Positions 45,201 to 54,000 of a stretch of DNA of 64,000 nucleotides are shown here, piece by piece. Position numbers and translations under genes: made by a program. Source of the DNA: Sorangium aterium (GTDB lineage: Bacteria; Myxococcota_A; Polyangia; Polyangiales; Polyangiaceae); contig NZ_JAQNDK010000001.1 of the NCBI RefSeq assembly GCF_028368935.1, positions 2,976,001 to 3,040,000 on the forward strand, read 5' to 3'. Positions within the stretch are counted from its first letter, which is position 1. The number at the start of each line of letters is the position of its first letter. The notes beneath the pieces were generated by a model. It was not told the origin of the DNA. It searched no databases and saw only the letters and a program-made list of their open reading frames with translations.

Positions 45201-46584
45201 CCGCCTCGCCGAGCGCCTCGCCGAGCTGCCTCGCGCACACCGCGGCAAACGCCTCGCGCTGCTCGATCCGCGCCGCGGCGAACTCCCGCACAAGCGGGTG
45301 CAGCCGAATCGCCTTCTGCGTCAGCTCTTCCACAAGCGACCACTCTGAGAGTTCGTTCAGCGCCAGCTCGAGCGGCGCCGGATAGCCATCCTTCGCCTCG
45401 TCCGAGAGTCCGGTGAGGTGCGCGAGCGTCGCCCGCGACACGTGCGCCGCGTTGCGAAGCAACGCCGCCACCTTCAGCGCGTGCCGTGCCTCAGATGTCG
45501 CAAGCGCATCCCACTGAGCTCGCAGCGTCGCCTCTACCACGGCGGCGTGCTGTGTCGCCAGTCGGAGTGAATCCACCTTGGCGGTGTCGGTCGTTGTCAG
45601 CCCACCTTCCCGGCGCAGCCGCTGGAGGTAATCGGAGAGCGCGAGACCCGGTGACTTGCCGAGGTACGCGGCCGCCAGGACGATCGCCAGCGGAAGGTGG
45701 CCCAACGCGCCGCAAATCGCTCGCGCCGCCTGAATCTCATCCGCGCGACCGCCTTCGAGGAGCGACCGTCGCGCCTTGCTTGAGAGGAGCAGACGGAGGG
45801 CAGCGTCCTCGCTGAGCACGCCGACGGAGGCGGTCTCGAAAGGGGCATCAAAATCGCGCCGACGGGTGGTGAAGAGCAGGTCGCAAGGCAGCTCCCATGG
45901 GATGATGCCGGCCGTAGGCTCACGTAGCGAGAGCGGCTCTGCGACGTTATCGAGGATCACAAGCGCGCCCGGATGCTCCTGAAGGTATCGCTCGAACGCA
46001 CGCAAGCGCTGCACCGGGCGCTCCGCCTCCGAGGGGGTGTCCTCGCGAAGCCCCAGCCTCTCGGCGAGGGCTCCGAGTTCGGCCACGAGGGGTGCTGCCG
46101 CATTCACCCAGTAAACGCCGCCTGGGTAGTCGCTCCGGCGGCGGTGGGCATACTCGACGGCGAGCTGGGTCTTGCCAACGCCGCCCATCCCGACGAGCGC
46201 CACGCGCCGGACGCCGGTGGTGCCGTTTTTCAGGAGCCGGTTGAGACGCTCGAGATCGGCATCGCGACCGACGAATTCCGGATCCATTGCAAAGGGCACC
46301 AGGAAGGGCGCCCTTTGCTCCGCGAAATCGCGGAGCACGGGGTTGTCGCGATTCCTCCGGCGAGCCTCTTCGAGCAGCCGCTCGAGCTTGCCTCGCGCCT
46401 TCGCCCACTTGAGAACCTCAAAGACCGCCGCCTGCAAGTTGGTCTCGGACGCGATCGCATCGAGGTCCTCATTGAGGCCGAACAAGATCAACCGTTCGAA
46501 CTCGACGCGAGACGGGAACGCGTCGAGTAGCGCCTCCTGGAAGCTCTCCAACCGCGCACCGTCCCACTTCCCCGTCGTCCCCAT
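42283..46584 (-). CDS. NLR-like STAND protein: EAD1, NB-ARC, 14 WD40 repeats, CHAT protease
   Basis: A 1433-residue protein. Domains in order: EAD1-type effector-associated domain (residues about 8-95; FQEALLDAFPSRVEFERLIL, VFEVLKWAKARGKLERLLEE); NB-ARC ATPase with Walker A GMGGVGKTQ (132-140), Walker B ALVILDN (207-213) and LPLA motif (297-300); a winged-helix/helical region to about 560; 14 WD40 repeats (about 570-1165) in near-identical 126-bp DNA units; and a CHAT caspase-like protease (1231-1433) with catalytic His1299 (HISSHG) and Cys1342 (NACDT). Such proteins sense an invader or damage signal, oligomerise and switch on a protease. ATG at 46584 preferred; a GTG at 46668 overlapping the upstream stop (GTGA) would add 28 Arg-rich residues. 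Last gene of the operon. Confidence 0.9.
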   Translation of the reverse strand: MGTTGKWDGARLESFQEALLDAFPSRVEFERLILFGLNEDLDAIASETNLQAAVFEVLKWAKARGKLERLLEEARRRNRDNPVLRDFAEQRAPFLVPFAMDPEFVGRDADLERLNRLLKNGTTGVRRVALVGMGGVGKTQLAVEYAHRRRSDYPGGVYWVNAAAPLVAELGALAERLGLREDTPSEAERPVQRLRAFERYLQEHPGALVILDNVAEPLSLREPTAGIIPWELPCDLLFTTRRRDFDAPFETASVGVLSEDAALRLLLSSKARRSLLEGGRADEIQAARAICGALGHLPLAIVLAAAYLGKSPGLALSDYLQRLRREGGLTTTDTAKVDSLRLATQHAAVVEATLRAQWDALATSEARHALKVAALLRNAAHVSRATLAHLTGLSDEAKDGYPAPLELALNELSEWSLVEELTQKAIRLHPLVREFAAARIEQREAFAAVCARQLGEALGEAGRLDAEVRARGLDAVLADLRLGEELAGAEGRERFQRLLRPLDREAHCLRRWDPTREPGFFLQQVRNVSFELGLEEVQEQAEITLKARRWTWLRERLRTSRESDALMRTLAGHTSSVWGVAVMPDGRSAISASHDGTLKVWEISTGCELRTLAGHASEVNGVAVTPDGRLAVSASEDGTLKVWELANGRERHTLVGHASSVYGVAVTPDGRFAISASADSTLKVWEIVNGREVRTLAGHALPVNGVVVVPGGRLVISASEDSTLKVWELANGREVRTLAGHTDSVMEVAVTPDGRLVVSASADGTLKVWELSSGRELRTLAGRDGWVAGVAVTPDGCLAISASDHTLKIWELSTGREVHTLAGHSEPVKEVAVTPDGRLAISASHDKTLKVWELSSGREVCAHEGHTGAVPGVAVTSDGRLAVSASWDKTLKVWELSTRAQVRALAGHTSLVMRVAVTPDGRFAVSASEDKTLRVWKLSSGREVRTLAGHTWSVTGVAVISDGRWIVSASSDNTLKIWDLSSGREIRTLAGHTLGVTGVAVTSDGRLAVSASEDATLKVWDLSSTREVRTLAGHTLGVTGVAVTRDGRLAISASEDKTLKVWDLATGRETYTLTGHISTVTGVAVTPDGRSVVSVSEDTTLRVWDLADGSCIATLEAHAPLLSCAVAPDGYTFVVGDGAGSLHVIDWIFPSAEARGPFDLPSAAVRDAKEVSRQRRVLTPGPAKSDAPGTAHVLSASVTGALRGTAAGGTGAPTAPAATATEPVRPPADDRIKILVLASNPTSTTQLHLAREVRRIEERLGVGKHRDAFELVTRWAVRRSELQRFLLEEKPHVLHISSHGSTRGQIFLEDDEGNAAPVSKKALADLIGILKHRLRLVVLNACDTEPLARALVQHVECAVGMRQPIGDDAAIAFAVSFYQALAFHEPVTRAFRLACTELKLQQIPEEQTPVLRIKRGVDATTLVLRGQAERGSK

Positions 46585-46664
46585 GAGCACCTTCGCCAGA
46601 TCGTTCCGCCGAGGCTCGCCGCGCCGTCGCCGGCAGAGCCCACCTTCCCTCACCGCGGCCGCCC

Positions 46665-49600
46665 TCACTCGAGACGAGCGCGCGAGGCCGCGGCGCGCCG
46701 GAGGACTTCCGCCTCATCGGGAGGCGACGCGGGGTGGTGCGAGAGACAGAGCGGCACTGCGATTTTGGTCGGCGCTGGCATCCCCTTGCCGGCCAGGTAG
46801 AAGCGTCCGGAGGCTAGCCGTGCCACATCGACCTTGGTGGCGCCACGCACACGGAGCTGCTCCTCCACCGTGTCGATCGCCGCCGGCGAACTCGCCTTCC
46901 CATAGAACTGGGTGCTCGCGTTGGCGATCACGTTGTGATCGATGCTCTTCGGCGCCTGGGTGGCGAACACCACGCCGAGCCCGTACTTGCGCCCCTGCGC
47001 GACCAGGCGGATCAGGCTCTCCTTGCAGGGGGTCGAGCCCTGAGAGGGCACGAAGTCCTTCGCCTCGTCGATGACCAGCAGACCGCGGAGCGGCCGGTCG
47101 CTGGGACAAGGGTTCTTCTTCACCCACGTGAAGAGAGCCATGGCGAGCTGGTTGACGAACTGGAGCGGCGCATCGAGGCCCGGCAGGCCCACCAGGCTGA
47201 GAACGGAGACACGAGCGCGTGCAGAACCCAAGCCGAAGAGGATGCCGGGATCGAGCGGCTCGCCCTCCTGATGGAGGAGGGGATTCGTCTGCACGGCAGC
47301 GCGCAGCGAATCGCAGAGGGCTGTCGCGACCTTCCTGGCGGTGGAGATCTTGAGGCTGGCCTCCTCGGGCAAGTCTCCGAGCAGGTCGAGGAAGGAGGTG
47401 AGGTCGCCGCCACCTTGCTGCGCGAAGACGCGGAGCGCGGAATCGAGGATAGCGCGCGCCTTATCGTCGGTCCTCTTGCCAGCCATCGCCGCCAGCGTGG
47501 ACGCCGTCATCGCGACCGTCTGCGTGAACTCGTCAGGCTCGTGCGCGACGGCGGCGAAGTCAGGGAGCAATCCCAGGTACAAGGGGTTGCCGTTCGACCG
47601 CCCGGGCGTCCACACGATCACGTCCGTCTGTGCGTGGTAGCGGGCGGCCTTCTCGGTGTCCTCGTCCGTGAACGACGTGGGGCGCACGGGCCATGGCTCG
47701 CCTAGTCGGGCGAGATCGTTGGCACCGTCGACGACGATGGACGGGATGCGGAGCAGCGCGGCCTCCTCAATGAGCCGCCGGAGCAGCACTGTCTTGCCCG
47801 AGCCGGCGCCGGCGAGCACGACCACATGCTGTCTGAGATCCTCGGCGAAGAGCATCTGCGATGCGGCTAACCGCTCGCCAATGACCTGATGGCCGACAGC
47901 GATCACGGGCCTTGCCGCCGGGGTCGGCGCGGGTGCGGGCGATGCGGACGCCGGGTGGGGAGCGTGCGCGGTCGCCTGACGCACCGTCGAGGTCGGCGTG
48001 GGTGCGGGCACGGGCGACGCGGGGATCGGGTTGGGAGCCTGCACGGGCGACGGCGAGGGCTCCGCCTGCGGCGGAGAGGCAACGGGCGCCGTGGTCTGCG
48101 GAGAGCGCCCGAGCCAGTCGACCACGGGCTTCATCAGGGCGAGCTGCGAGGCGGGACGGCGCGCACGCAGCCACTGGTCGAAGGTCTCGCGCTTATCCCC
48201 CTGTGCTTCGCGCAGCCTGGCGAGCGCGACCAGAGCGCGGAGGTCGTCGTCGCTCGCCGGGATCAGCTCGGCTCCTGCTGTTCGCGCCTTGGTCATGAGC
48301 GCGGTCGTCTTGGCGCCGCCCGGCACCGGCGCGTTGCGCACGAGGAGCAGCTTGCGGAACTCGAGCTGGCGATCGATTCCCGACGCGGTCACGGCCGCGG
48401 TGAGCCGCGCCTGAAAAGCGATGGCATTGTCCTTCCATAGGGCGCGCAGGCAGAGGTGCCGCTCGCGGTCGTGCTGGGCGGTGAAGATCTGGCGCACGCG
48501 CGCGTGGAGGGCCGGGTAGCCGCGTCCCCCGCCGCTCTCGGCGTCAATCGAGAGGTGCACGGAGGGATCGTGCGCCTGCTCGGTGACCACGAGCTCGCAG
48601 CCAGTGAGCAGGAGCTTCCCCAGCTCGTCCTCACCATCCGTGGCGGGCGTGTCCTTGGGGACCTTGACCGACGTGCGGAGGCGCTCGAGCTGCGTGTCGA
48701 GCGCTTCGAACTCGGGGCGATGAGGTACGGCCGTCGGGTTCCGCGGTGGCTCCGTGCCCGAGAACGTGGCGAGCACGCTCACCCATCCGTCGTCGACGCA
48801 CTTGCGACGGTGCTGCTCGCAGCGGAGGAGGAGTTCGCGGGGCGACTTCCCGGTCGCCGTGACGAACGCCGAAGGCGCAAACGGCCACCGAGGATACGGC
48901 GGCGTGAAGCCGATGCGTGAATAGCTCGGGTCCAGACGCGCGCTCACGATCTGCTCTGCCGTGACTGCGTCGCGCAAGTTATGGAGCGGGCGCTGATCTT
49001 CGTAGCGATGCGTCGACGACTTGAGCGCGGTGTCCTTGAGCTTGCTCCACGTCTCCTGCAGGCAGGAGACCACCGCCAGCGCGCGGCGCGTCACGTCGCG
49101 CAGCTCCATCAGCCCGCGGCCCACGCTGTCGATGATGCTGCGCGAGACGAGCTGTCGAGCGGTGTACTCTCCAGGCAGGTCGCTCGCCGTGGCGAGCACG
49201 TGGTGCTCGGTCACGATCGCGTCGAGCTGATCGAGGGCCACGACCATCGGGCATCGCAGGCTAATCAGCCACGAGAGGCCCTCGACGACGGCGCTTGGCC
49301 TCTTCTCGCGGATGTTGAAGCCGAACACCTCCATGGCGCTCTCGTCGACGCCGTAGCCCTGAAGCCAGGCGTATCCGAGGTTCGACAGCTCCATGTCGTT
49401 GGAGTTGAGCAGCACCAATGCGCGGAGCGTGTCGGCGTGCTTCAGCGTCTGGGCCCTGTGCGTGCGTCCGAGACGCTGCACCAGCTCATCCATCTCCCGG
49501 GCGAGCCTAGGCGGGCGAAGCGACGCGAGCTCGTGGGTCAGGGCGGCACCGTCGTCGCCTCGCGCCTGCGCGGCGATGTGCTGGACGACGAGCTGCGCTT

Positions 49601-49961
49601 GGGTGCGGTCCGTCGCGTCGGCAGGTCTCTGGAGAGAGTCGATGAAGCCTAGGAGCGCCGTCTCCCAGAAATCGCGGACGTCGCTCATGTCGACCAGGAT
49701 GAAGCTCGCCGGCACGCCTAGGACCTCGCGCCGGATCGCGGACAGCAAGTGCGTCTTGCCGATGCCCGCGGGGCCGACGAACACCCAGCCGAGCGGCGAG
49801 CCCGTCTCCGTGCTCGCGGTCATCGACCGGACCTTGGCAAGCACCGCCTGCCGCTCCTTCTGGTGGAGCGAGGGGACGTCGTAGCGCGGGTCGTGCCAGA
49901 CGCTGTCCATGCTCTGCGTCCACTGGAAATCGACCGCTTCGAACGCACTTAACGCATCCAT
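46665..49961 (-). CDS. Fused ORC-like AAA and HerA-type ATPase
   Basis: A 1098-residue protein with two ATPase modules. Module 1 (residues about 30-400): Walker A GPAGIGKTH (63-71), Walker B VVALDQLD (240-247), with an ORC/Cdc6/STAND-like layout. A helical middle (400-610) follows, then a Pro/Ala linker (about 615-690). Module 2 (about 700-1080): HerA/FtsK-type, Walker A GAGSGKTV (718-725), Walker B LLVIDEAKD (961-969), and VVFATQAPKSID as a sensor-like block. HerA proteins are hexameric DNA-translocating ATPases that partner with nucleases. The start at 49961 has GAGGGG upstream and lies 4 bp after the preceding stop. The 3' end overlaps or nearly touches the NLR-like gene, so all are co-transcribed. 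Confidence 0.85.
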   Translation of the reverse strand: MDALSAFEAVDFQWTQSMDSVWHDPRYDVPSLHQKERQAVLAKVRSMTASTETGSPLGWVFVGPAGIGKTHLLSAIRREVLGVPASFILVDMSDVRDFWETALLGFIDSLQRPADATDRTQAQLVVQHIAAQARGDDGAALTHELASLRPPRLAREMDELVQRLGRTHRAQTLKHADTLRALVLLNSNDMELSNLGYAWLQGYGVDESAMEVFGFNIREKRPSAVVEGLSWLISLRCPMVVALDQLDAIVTEHHVLATASDLPGEYTARQLVSRSIIDSVGRGLMELRDVTRRALAVVSCLQETWSKLKDTALKSSTHRYEDQRPLHNLRDAVTAEQIVSARLDPSYSRIGFTPPYPRWPFAPSAFVTATGKSPRELLLRCEQHRRKCVDDGWVSVLATFSGTEPPRNPTAVPHRPEFEALDTQLERLRTSVKVPKDTPATDGEDELGKLLLTGCELVVTEQAHDPSVHLSIDAESGGGRGYPALHARVRQIFTAQHDRERHLCLRALWKDNAIAFQARLTAAVTASGIDRQLEFRKLLLVRNAPVPGGAKTTALMTKARTAGAELIPASDDDLRALVALARLREAQGDKRETFDQWLRARRPASQLALMKPVVDWLGRSPQTTAPVASPPQAEPSPSPVQAPNPIPASPVPAPTPTSTVRQATAHAPHPASASPAPAPTPAARPVIAVGHQVIGERLAASQMLFAEDLRQHVVVLAGAGSGKTVLLRRLIEEAALLRIPSIVVDGANDLARLGEPWPVRPTSFTDEDTEKAARYHAQTDVIVWTPGRSNGNPLYLGLLPDFAAVAHEPDEFTQTVAMTASTLAAMAGKRTDDKARAILDSALRVFAQQGGGDLTSFLDLLGDLPEEASLKISTARKVATALCDSLRAAVQTNPLLHQEGEPLDPGILFGLGSARARVSVLSLVGLPGLDAPLQFVNQLAMALFTWVKKNPCPSDRPLRGLLVIDEAKDFVPSQGSTPCKESLIRLVAQGRKYGLGVVFATQAPKSIDHNVIANASTQFYGKASSPAAIDTVEEQLRVRGATKVDVARLASGRFYLAGKGMPAPTKIAVPLCLSHHPASPPDEAEVLRRAAASRARLE

Positions 49962-49965
49962 CGGG

Positions 49966-50781
49966 TCACCCCTCGATACAAAGCAGATCACGTCGTTCGC
50001 CGGAGACCCGGAGCGCCGCGGCATCGTCCTCCGGGCGGATCCGCTGCGGGTCGTCGATCGGGTAGAGCACCGCGCCGCCCTTCTCCTGCATTCCGCGGAG
50101 CACCGCATCGACGGCCTCGACCTGCTCGTCTCGGAGCTGCGCGCGGAGGAGGGCGAGCCTGACGTACTGGTTGAGGGCCCCTCCCGTCACGTGCAAGTAC
50201 GCGGCCCGGATCCGATCCTCGAGAGCGGCAGGAGCGGCTTCGCCGGGCGCGGTCGGAGCGCCTTCGCCCGGTGCCGGTCCGGTCTGAGGCGCGACCGCTG
50301 TCGAGGCTACCCCGTCTTGTTCCTTGTCGGCCGGCCGCGGTCGCATCAGGTGGGCGAGTGCGAGGTTGTGGTACTCTAGGTAAGCGCCAACCTTCGCAAG
50401 GAGCGCCGCGAGCACGGGCGCCGCGGCTTTGGTCTGCGAGAGGCGCGCCCCGAGTCCCTGGTGGTTCGCCCACTCCCACCCCGCGTCCGTAACGTGGAGC
50501 TTCGACCCCCACGTTGGGTCCTTCTTCCGTGGGCCCTTCTCGACCGTGATCAGGCGGGCGCTCTCCAGTCCCTTCACCTCGGACCTATCGAGCTCGACGG
50601 AGCGTTGGCTGGCGGTCTTCCCGTCGCCCATGATGACGAGCTCCCACAACGCGAGCGCCTGCTTCCCCGTCAGCCCTCCGTTCGCTTCCCGCGCGTCGAC
50701 GCTTTTTTTTCGCTTCTTGGGCGCGCGACTTGTTCGTTTCCTGGTCGAGAGGTGCTTCTGCCCGTTGTCCTTTGTCGTCAT
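49966..50781 (-). CDS. Operon protein with winged-helix-like middle, unknown function
   Basis: A 271-residue protein with a Lys/Arg-rich N-terminus (RKRTSRAPKKRKK), then a probable winged-helix segment (residues about 35-105; GLTGKQALALWELVIMGDGK, ESARLITVEKGPRKKDPTWG, LHVTDAGWEWANHQG). A Pro/Ala linker follows, then a C-terminal helical domain (LEDRIRAAYLHVTGGALNQY, VRLALLRAQLRDEQVEAVDA). It could bind DNA and bridge the nuclease-ATPase pair to the HerA-type motor, but the family is not recognised. ATG at 50781, tightly coupled to the next gene. Confidence 0.65.
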   Translation of the reverse strand: MTTKDNGQKHLSTRKRTSRAPKKRKKSVDAREANGGLTGKQALALWELVIMGDGKTASQRSVELDRSEVKGLESARLITVEKGPRKKDPTWGSKLHVTDAGWEWANHQGLGARLSQTKAAAPVLAALLAKVGAYLEYHNLALAHLMRPRPADKEQDGVASTAVAPQTGPAPGEGAPTAPGEAAPAALEDRIRAAYLHVTGGALNQYVRLALLRAQLRDEQVEAVDAVLRGMQEKGGAVLYPIDDPQRIRPEDDAAALRVSGERRDLLCIEG

Positions 50782-51015
50782 GGCCCCTCGTGGTTCACGG
50801 TCTGCGGAAGGTCGAGCGCTCCGGTTGATCTTGGCCGGAGGACGCCATCGCCCAGATGGCGAACGAGCTCAATCCCCTCCGCAGCATCGCTCGGATGGCA
50901 TGGAGACGACCAGAACAATGAGACCTCGTCGCGGGGGTGCGCGGCGGCGCGGCTCGCCGTCTAGGTGGGGGAGGCGCGCCGATCTCGACAGGAGCCCACG
51001 CGTCTTCCGCGGCGG

Positions 51016-54000
51016 TCAGAGCGCGCGGTGCTCGGCCAGCGCCTCAGGCGCTGGCGGCGGCCTCTCTCGTAGCCGGTCGAGGTCCACCGAGTACTCCGCC
51101 TGGAACCGCGCGAACCGATCGGGATGGCACGTGAGCAGGATGATCTGCAGCTCGCTGGCAGCGTCCCGGAGGATCTGCACCATCGACAGGAACCTTCCGT
51201 CGTCGGTCCATCCCATCGTATCATCCAGGATGAGCGGGAGCGGCCGCTTGTCCTTCGCCATCACGCGAGCGAGGCTCAGGCGGACGATCACCGAGAGCTG
51301 CTCGCGCGTGCCACCGGAGAGCTGGCCGAAGTCCTCCTCCGTGCCGCGGCGCAAGACTTTATCAAGCTTGAGATCCCGTGTCATCCGGATCTCAGTCCCC
51401 GGGCGCAGTTTGGAGAGGTACGGCGACGCCTCCTTCAGCACGGGCGCGAGGAAGAGGCGCTGCGACTCGGCATAGGCGTCTTCCACGACCGTGGACAGGA
51501 GGCGGGCGGCGCGGGCCTCGCGCTCGATCCGCGCGAGCGCTTCGGCGGCGTCAAGCTGCTCCACCTGCGCTGCCCCGAGCTCCTCGAAGTGCCCCTCCAC
51601 GGCGGCCTGGTCGAGCAGCGTCTTCCGTTGCAGCATCTTGTCGTGCAGGTCGGCGATACGCTGGCGGTGCGAATCGATGGCTCCCTTGGCGCGCAGCACC
51701 TCACCGCGGAGCAGAACAGGGGCCGCCTCCTCGAGCTCGGCTGCAGCGCTCCGAGCGCTCACCAGCGCCTGTTCGAGCTCCCACTGTGCCGTCGTGTTCC
51801 GCTGCCAGAGGTTCGTGTCCGGCACGATCTCCCGCAGGGCGGCGAGCTTGTCGGTCACAACGTGAAGCCGGGCGACCTTCTCATGACGAACGGCCGCGGC
51901 CTCACCAAGAGAGCTCTCCAGCACGCGAAGCTCTCGTTCTGATCGATCCGCGGCCTCCGCCGCGCGCTCCGCGTTGGCCTCCCGCGTGCGCACCTCCTCA
52001 CGCCCCTCGTCTATCGCGGTCTGCAGCGCGGCGAGGTCTGCTGGCACCTCCTCGCCAGCGGTCGCGGAGTGTGCCGCCTCGGCATTCCCGAACGCTGCGG
52101 CACGCGAGCGCAATGCGTCCAGCCCGTCCGGCGCCAAGCTCCTGAGCTGCTTGCGGAGCTCGGCGATCTGCACATCCAACGCCAATCGGGCGCGGAACCG
52201 CGCCTTCGCGGCATCGAGGTCGGCCACGTCCGCCCGCTCCAGCGCCTCGCGGAAGCGCCGCTCGAGCCCGTCGACGTCGAGCCCGCTACCAAGCTCTCCG
52301 GGGATGATCTCCCAGGTGAGGTTCTGCACCGTCTCGGGTCGCACGGCTCGCGTCACCGCCCACTCGCGCCGGGGACCCGCGGCGACCGGGCCGGTGATGG
52401 CACGAACGCGAGCCTGTAGCCTCTCGATCGCCATCTCTGCGTCGCCCAGCTCACGCTCGAGCGTCGCGAGCCGTGCGAGCGCGTCTCCGGTGACGCGGTT
52501 CTGCGAGAGCTCGACCTCGATCTGCGCGTGACGCGCAAAAGCGCTCCTCGCGTCAGCGAGGGCCGTCTCGGCGGCTAGGCTCTGGGCGCGAACCTCCGCC
52601 ACCTCGGCACGGAGCGTCTGGACCCCCCGTGGGGCCACCTCGACGAGACGCTCCTCCGCCTGCTTCCGGGCCGCGTCGAGCCGGACCCAAGCGCGGGCCG
52701 CCTCCGTCGCGTCCGCCACGGTGCCGATCCCGAGACCCTGGAGGGTTGCCGCGAGGTCGCGCTCGGCGCGGTCGAGCCTGGCCCGCGATTCGGCGAGGTC
52801 CTCGCCGCGCGGTTCGAGCTTAATCTCCGCGACTTCGTCGAGGACCACGGTCGTGCCCCGCGTCAAGGTGAACGCCGTGCGCTGGCCCGTGATCAGCCGT
52901 TGCGATACCTCCTCACCCCCGGCGCGAATGCGCAGATCGGTGAGCGCGAGCATCTCCATGCGCGTGCCGATCGCGTCGCAGGCGGCGCGCAGGATGGCCA
53001 CGTCCTGTTCTCGTTGCCGGAGCCCGTCCATCGCCGCCTCATCGAGGCGGTTGGCCGCGAGGCCGCGCAGGCTCGCCTCGCGCTCCCGGTCCGCCCGCGT
53101 GGCCTCGTCGAGCGCGGACTCGAGCCGCGCGCGCTCAGCATGGTGCTCTCTCACCTCCTGTTCGAGCGCATCCAGTCCCTTCGGGGCCAGCCTCCTCATC
53201 TCAGTGCCGAGCGCCGCCTCCTCACGCTCGGCCTGGATCCGCACCGAATGACGCGCCCGCGCCGCCGGCACGTCCGCGACGCCGAGCGCGAGGAGCGCCT
53301 CCTCGAGCTTCGTCCGCCGCTTCTCCGCATCCGCAAGCGCCTGCGCGAGACCGGGGCGAGCCGGTTCGATCTCGAGCATGCCGAGCCCAGGTACGTCGAT
53401 CGTCGCCGGACATCCGGCCGAGCGGATGATCGCTTCTCCCTCGGCCGGGAACACGACGATGCGGGTTCCATCGGCATCGAGTCGAGCGCGGAGGGCGGCC
53501 GTCTTCGCAGCGAGGCATTCGAGCTGCTCGCACACGCGCTCGTCGATCGTCTCCGTCTCCAGGCGGCGCGTTGCCTCGGCGATGTCGTCGTCCACCTCTT
53601 CGGCCGCTCGCAGGTCCTTGGCTGCACGGGCGGCCTCGTCGCGCCGGCGTGCCCGGTCGAGGTCATCCGTCGCGGTGTGCAGTGCCGCCCGCGCCTCGAG
53701 GACCGCCGTCCTCGCTTGGCCGGCGACATCGCGGGCAGCGGCCGCCGCCTGCTTCGCGTCCTCCAATGTCTGCGACAGCTCGCCGGTGGCCTCATCGATC
53801 CTTTTGATCGCCGCATCGAGCTGCTCTGCCTCGCGCGCCAGCGATGCGCGGGCGTCGACCTCTTGCTGAACCGCCTGGACCACCGCCCTGGCCGCCGCAA
53901 CGCGCGACTCGGCCTGGCGCAAGAGGCCCTCGAGCTGGTTCAAGCGGTGCTCCGCGGCGACTGCGTCGGAGTGCTCCCGCTCGAGTCCCGGGAGCTTGTG

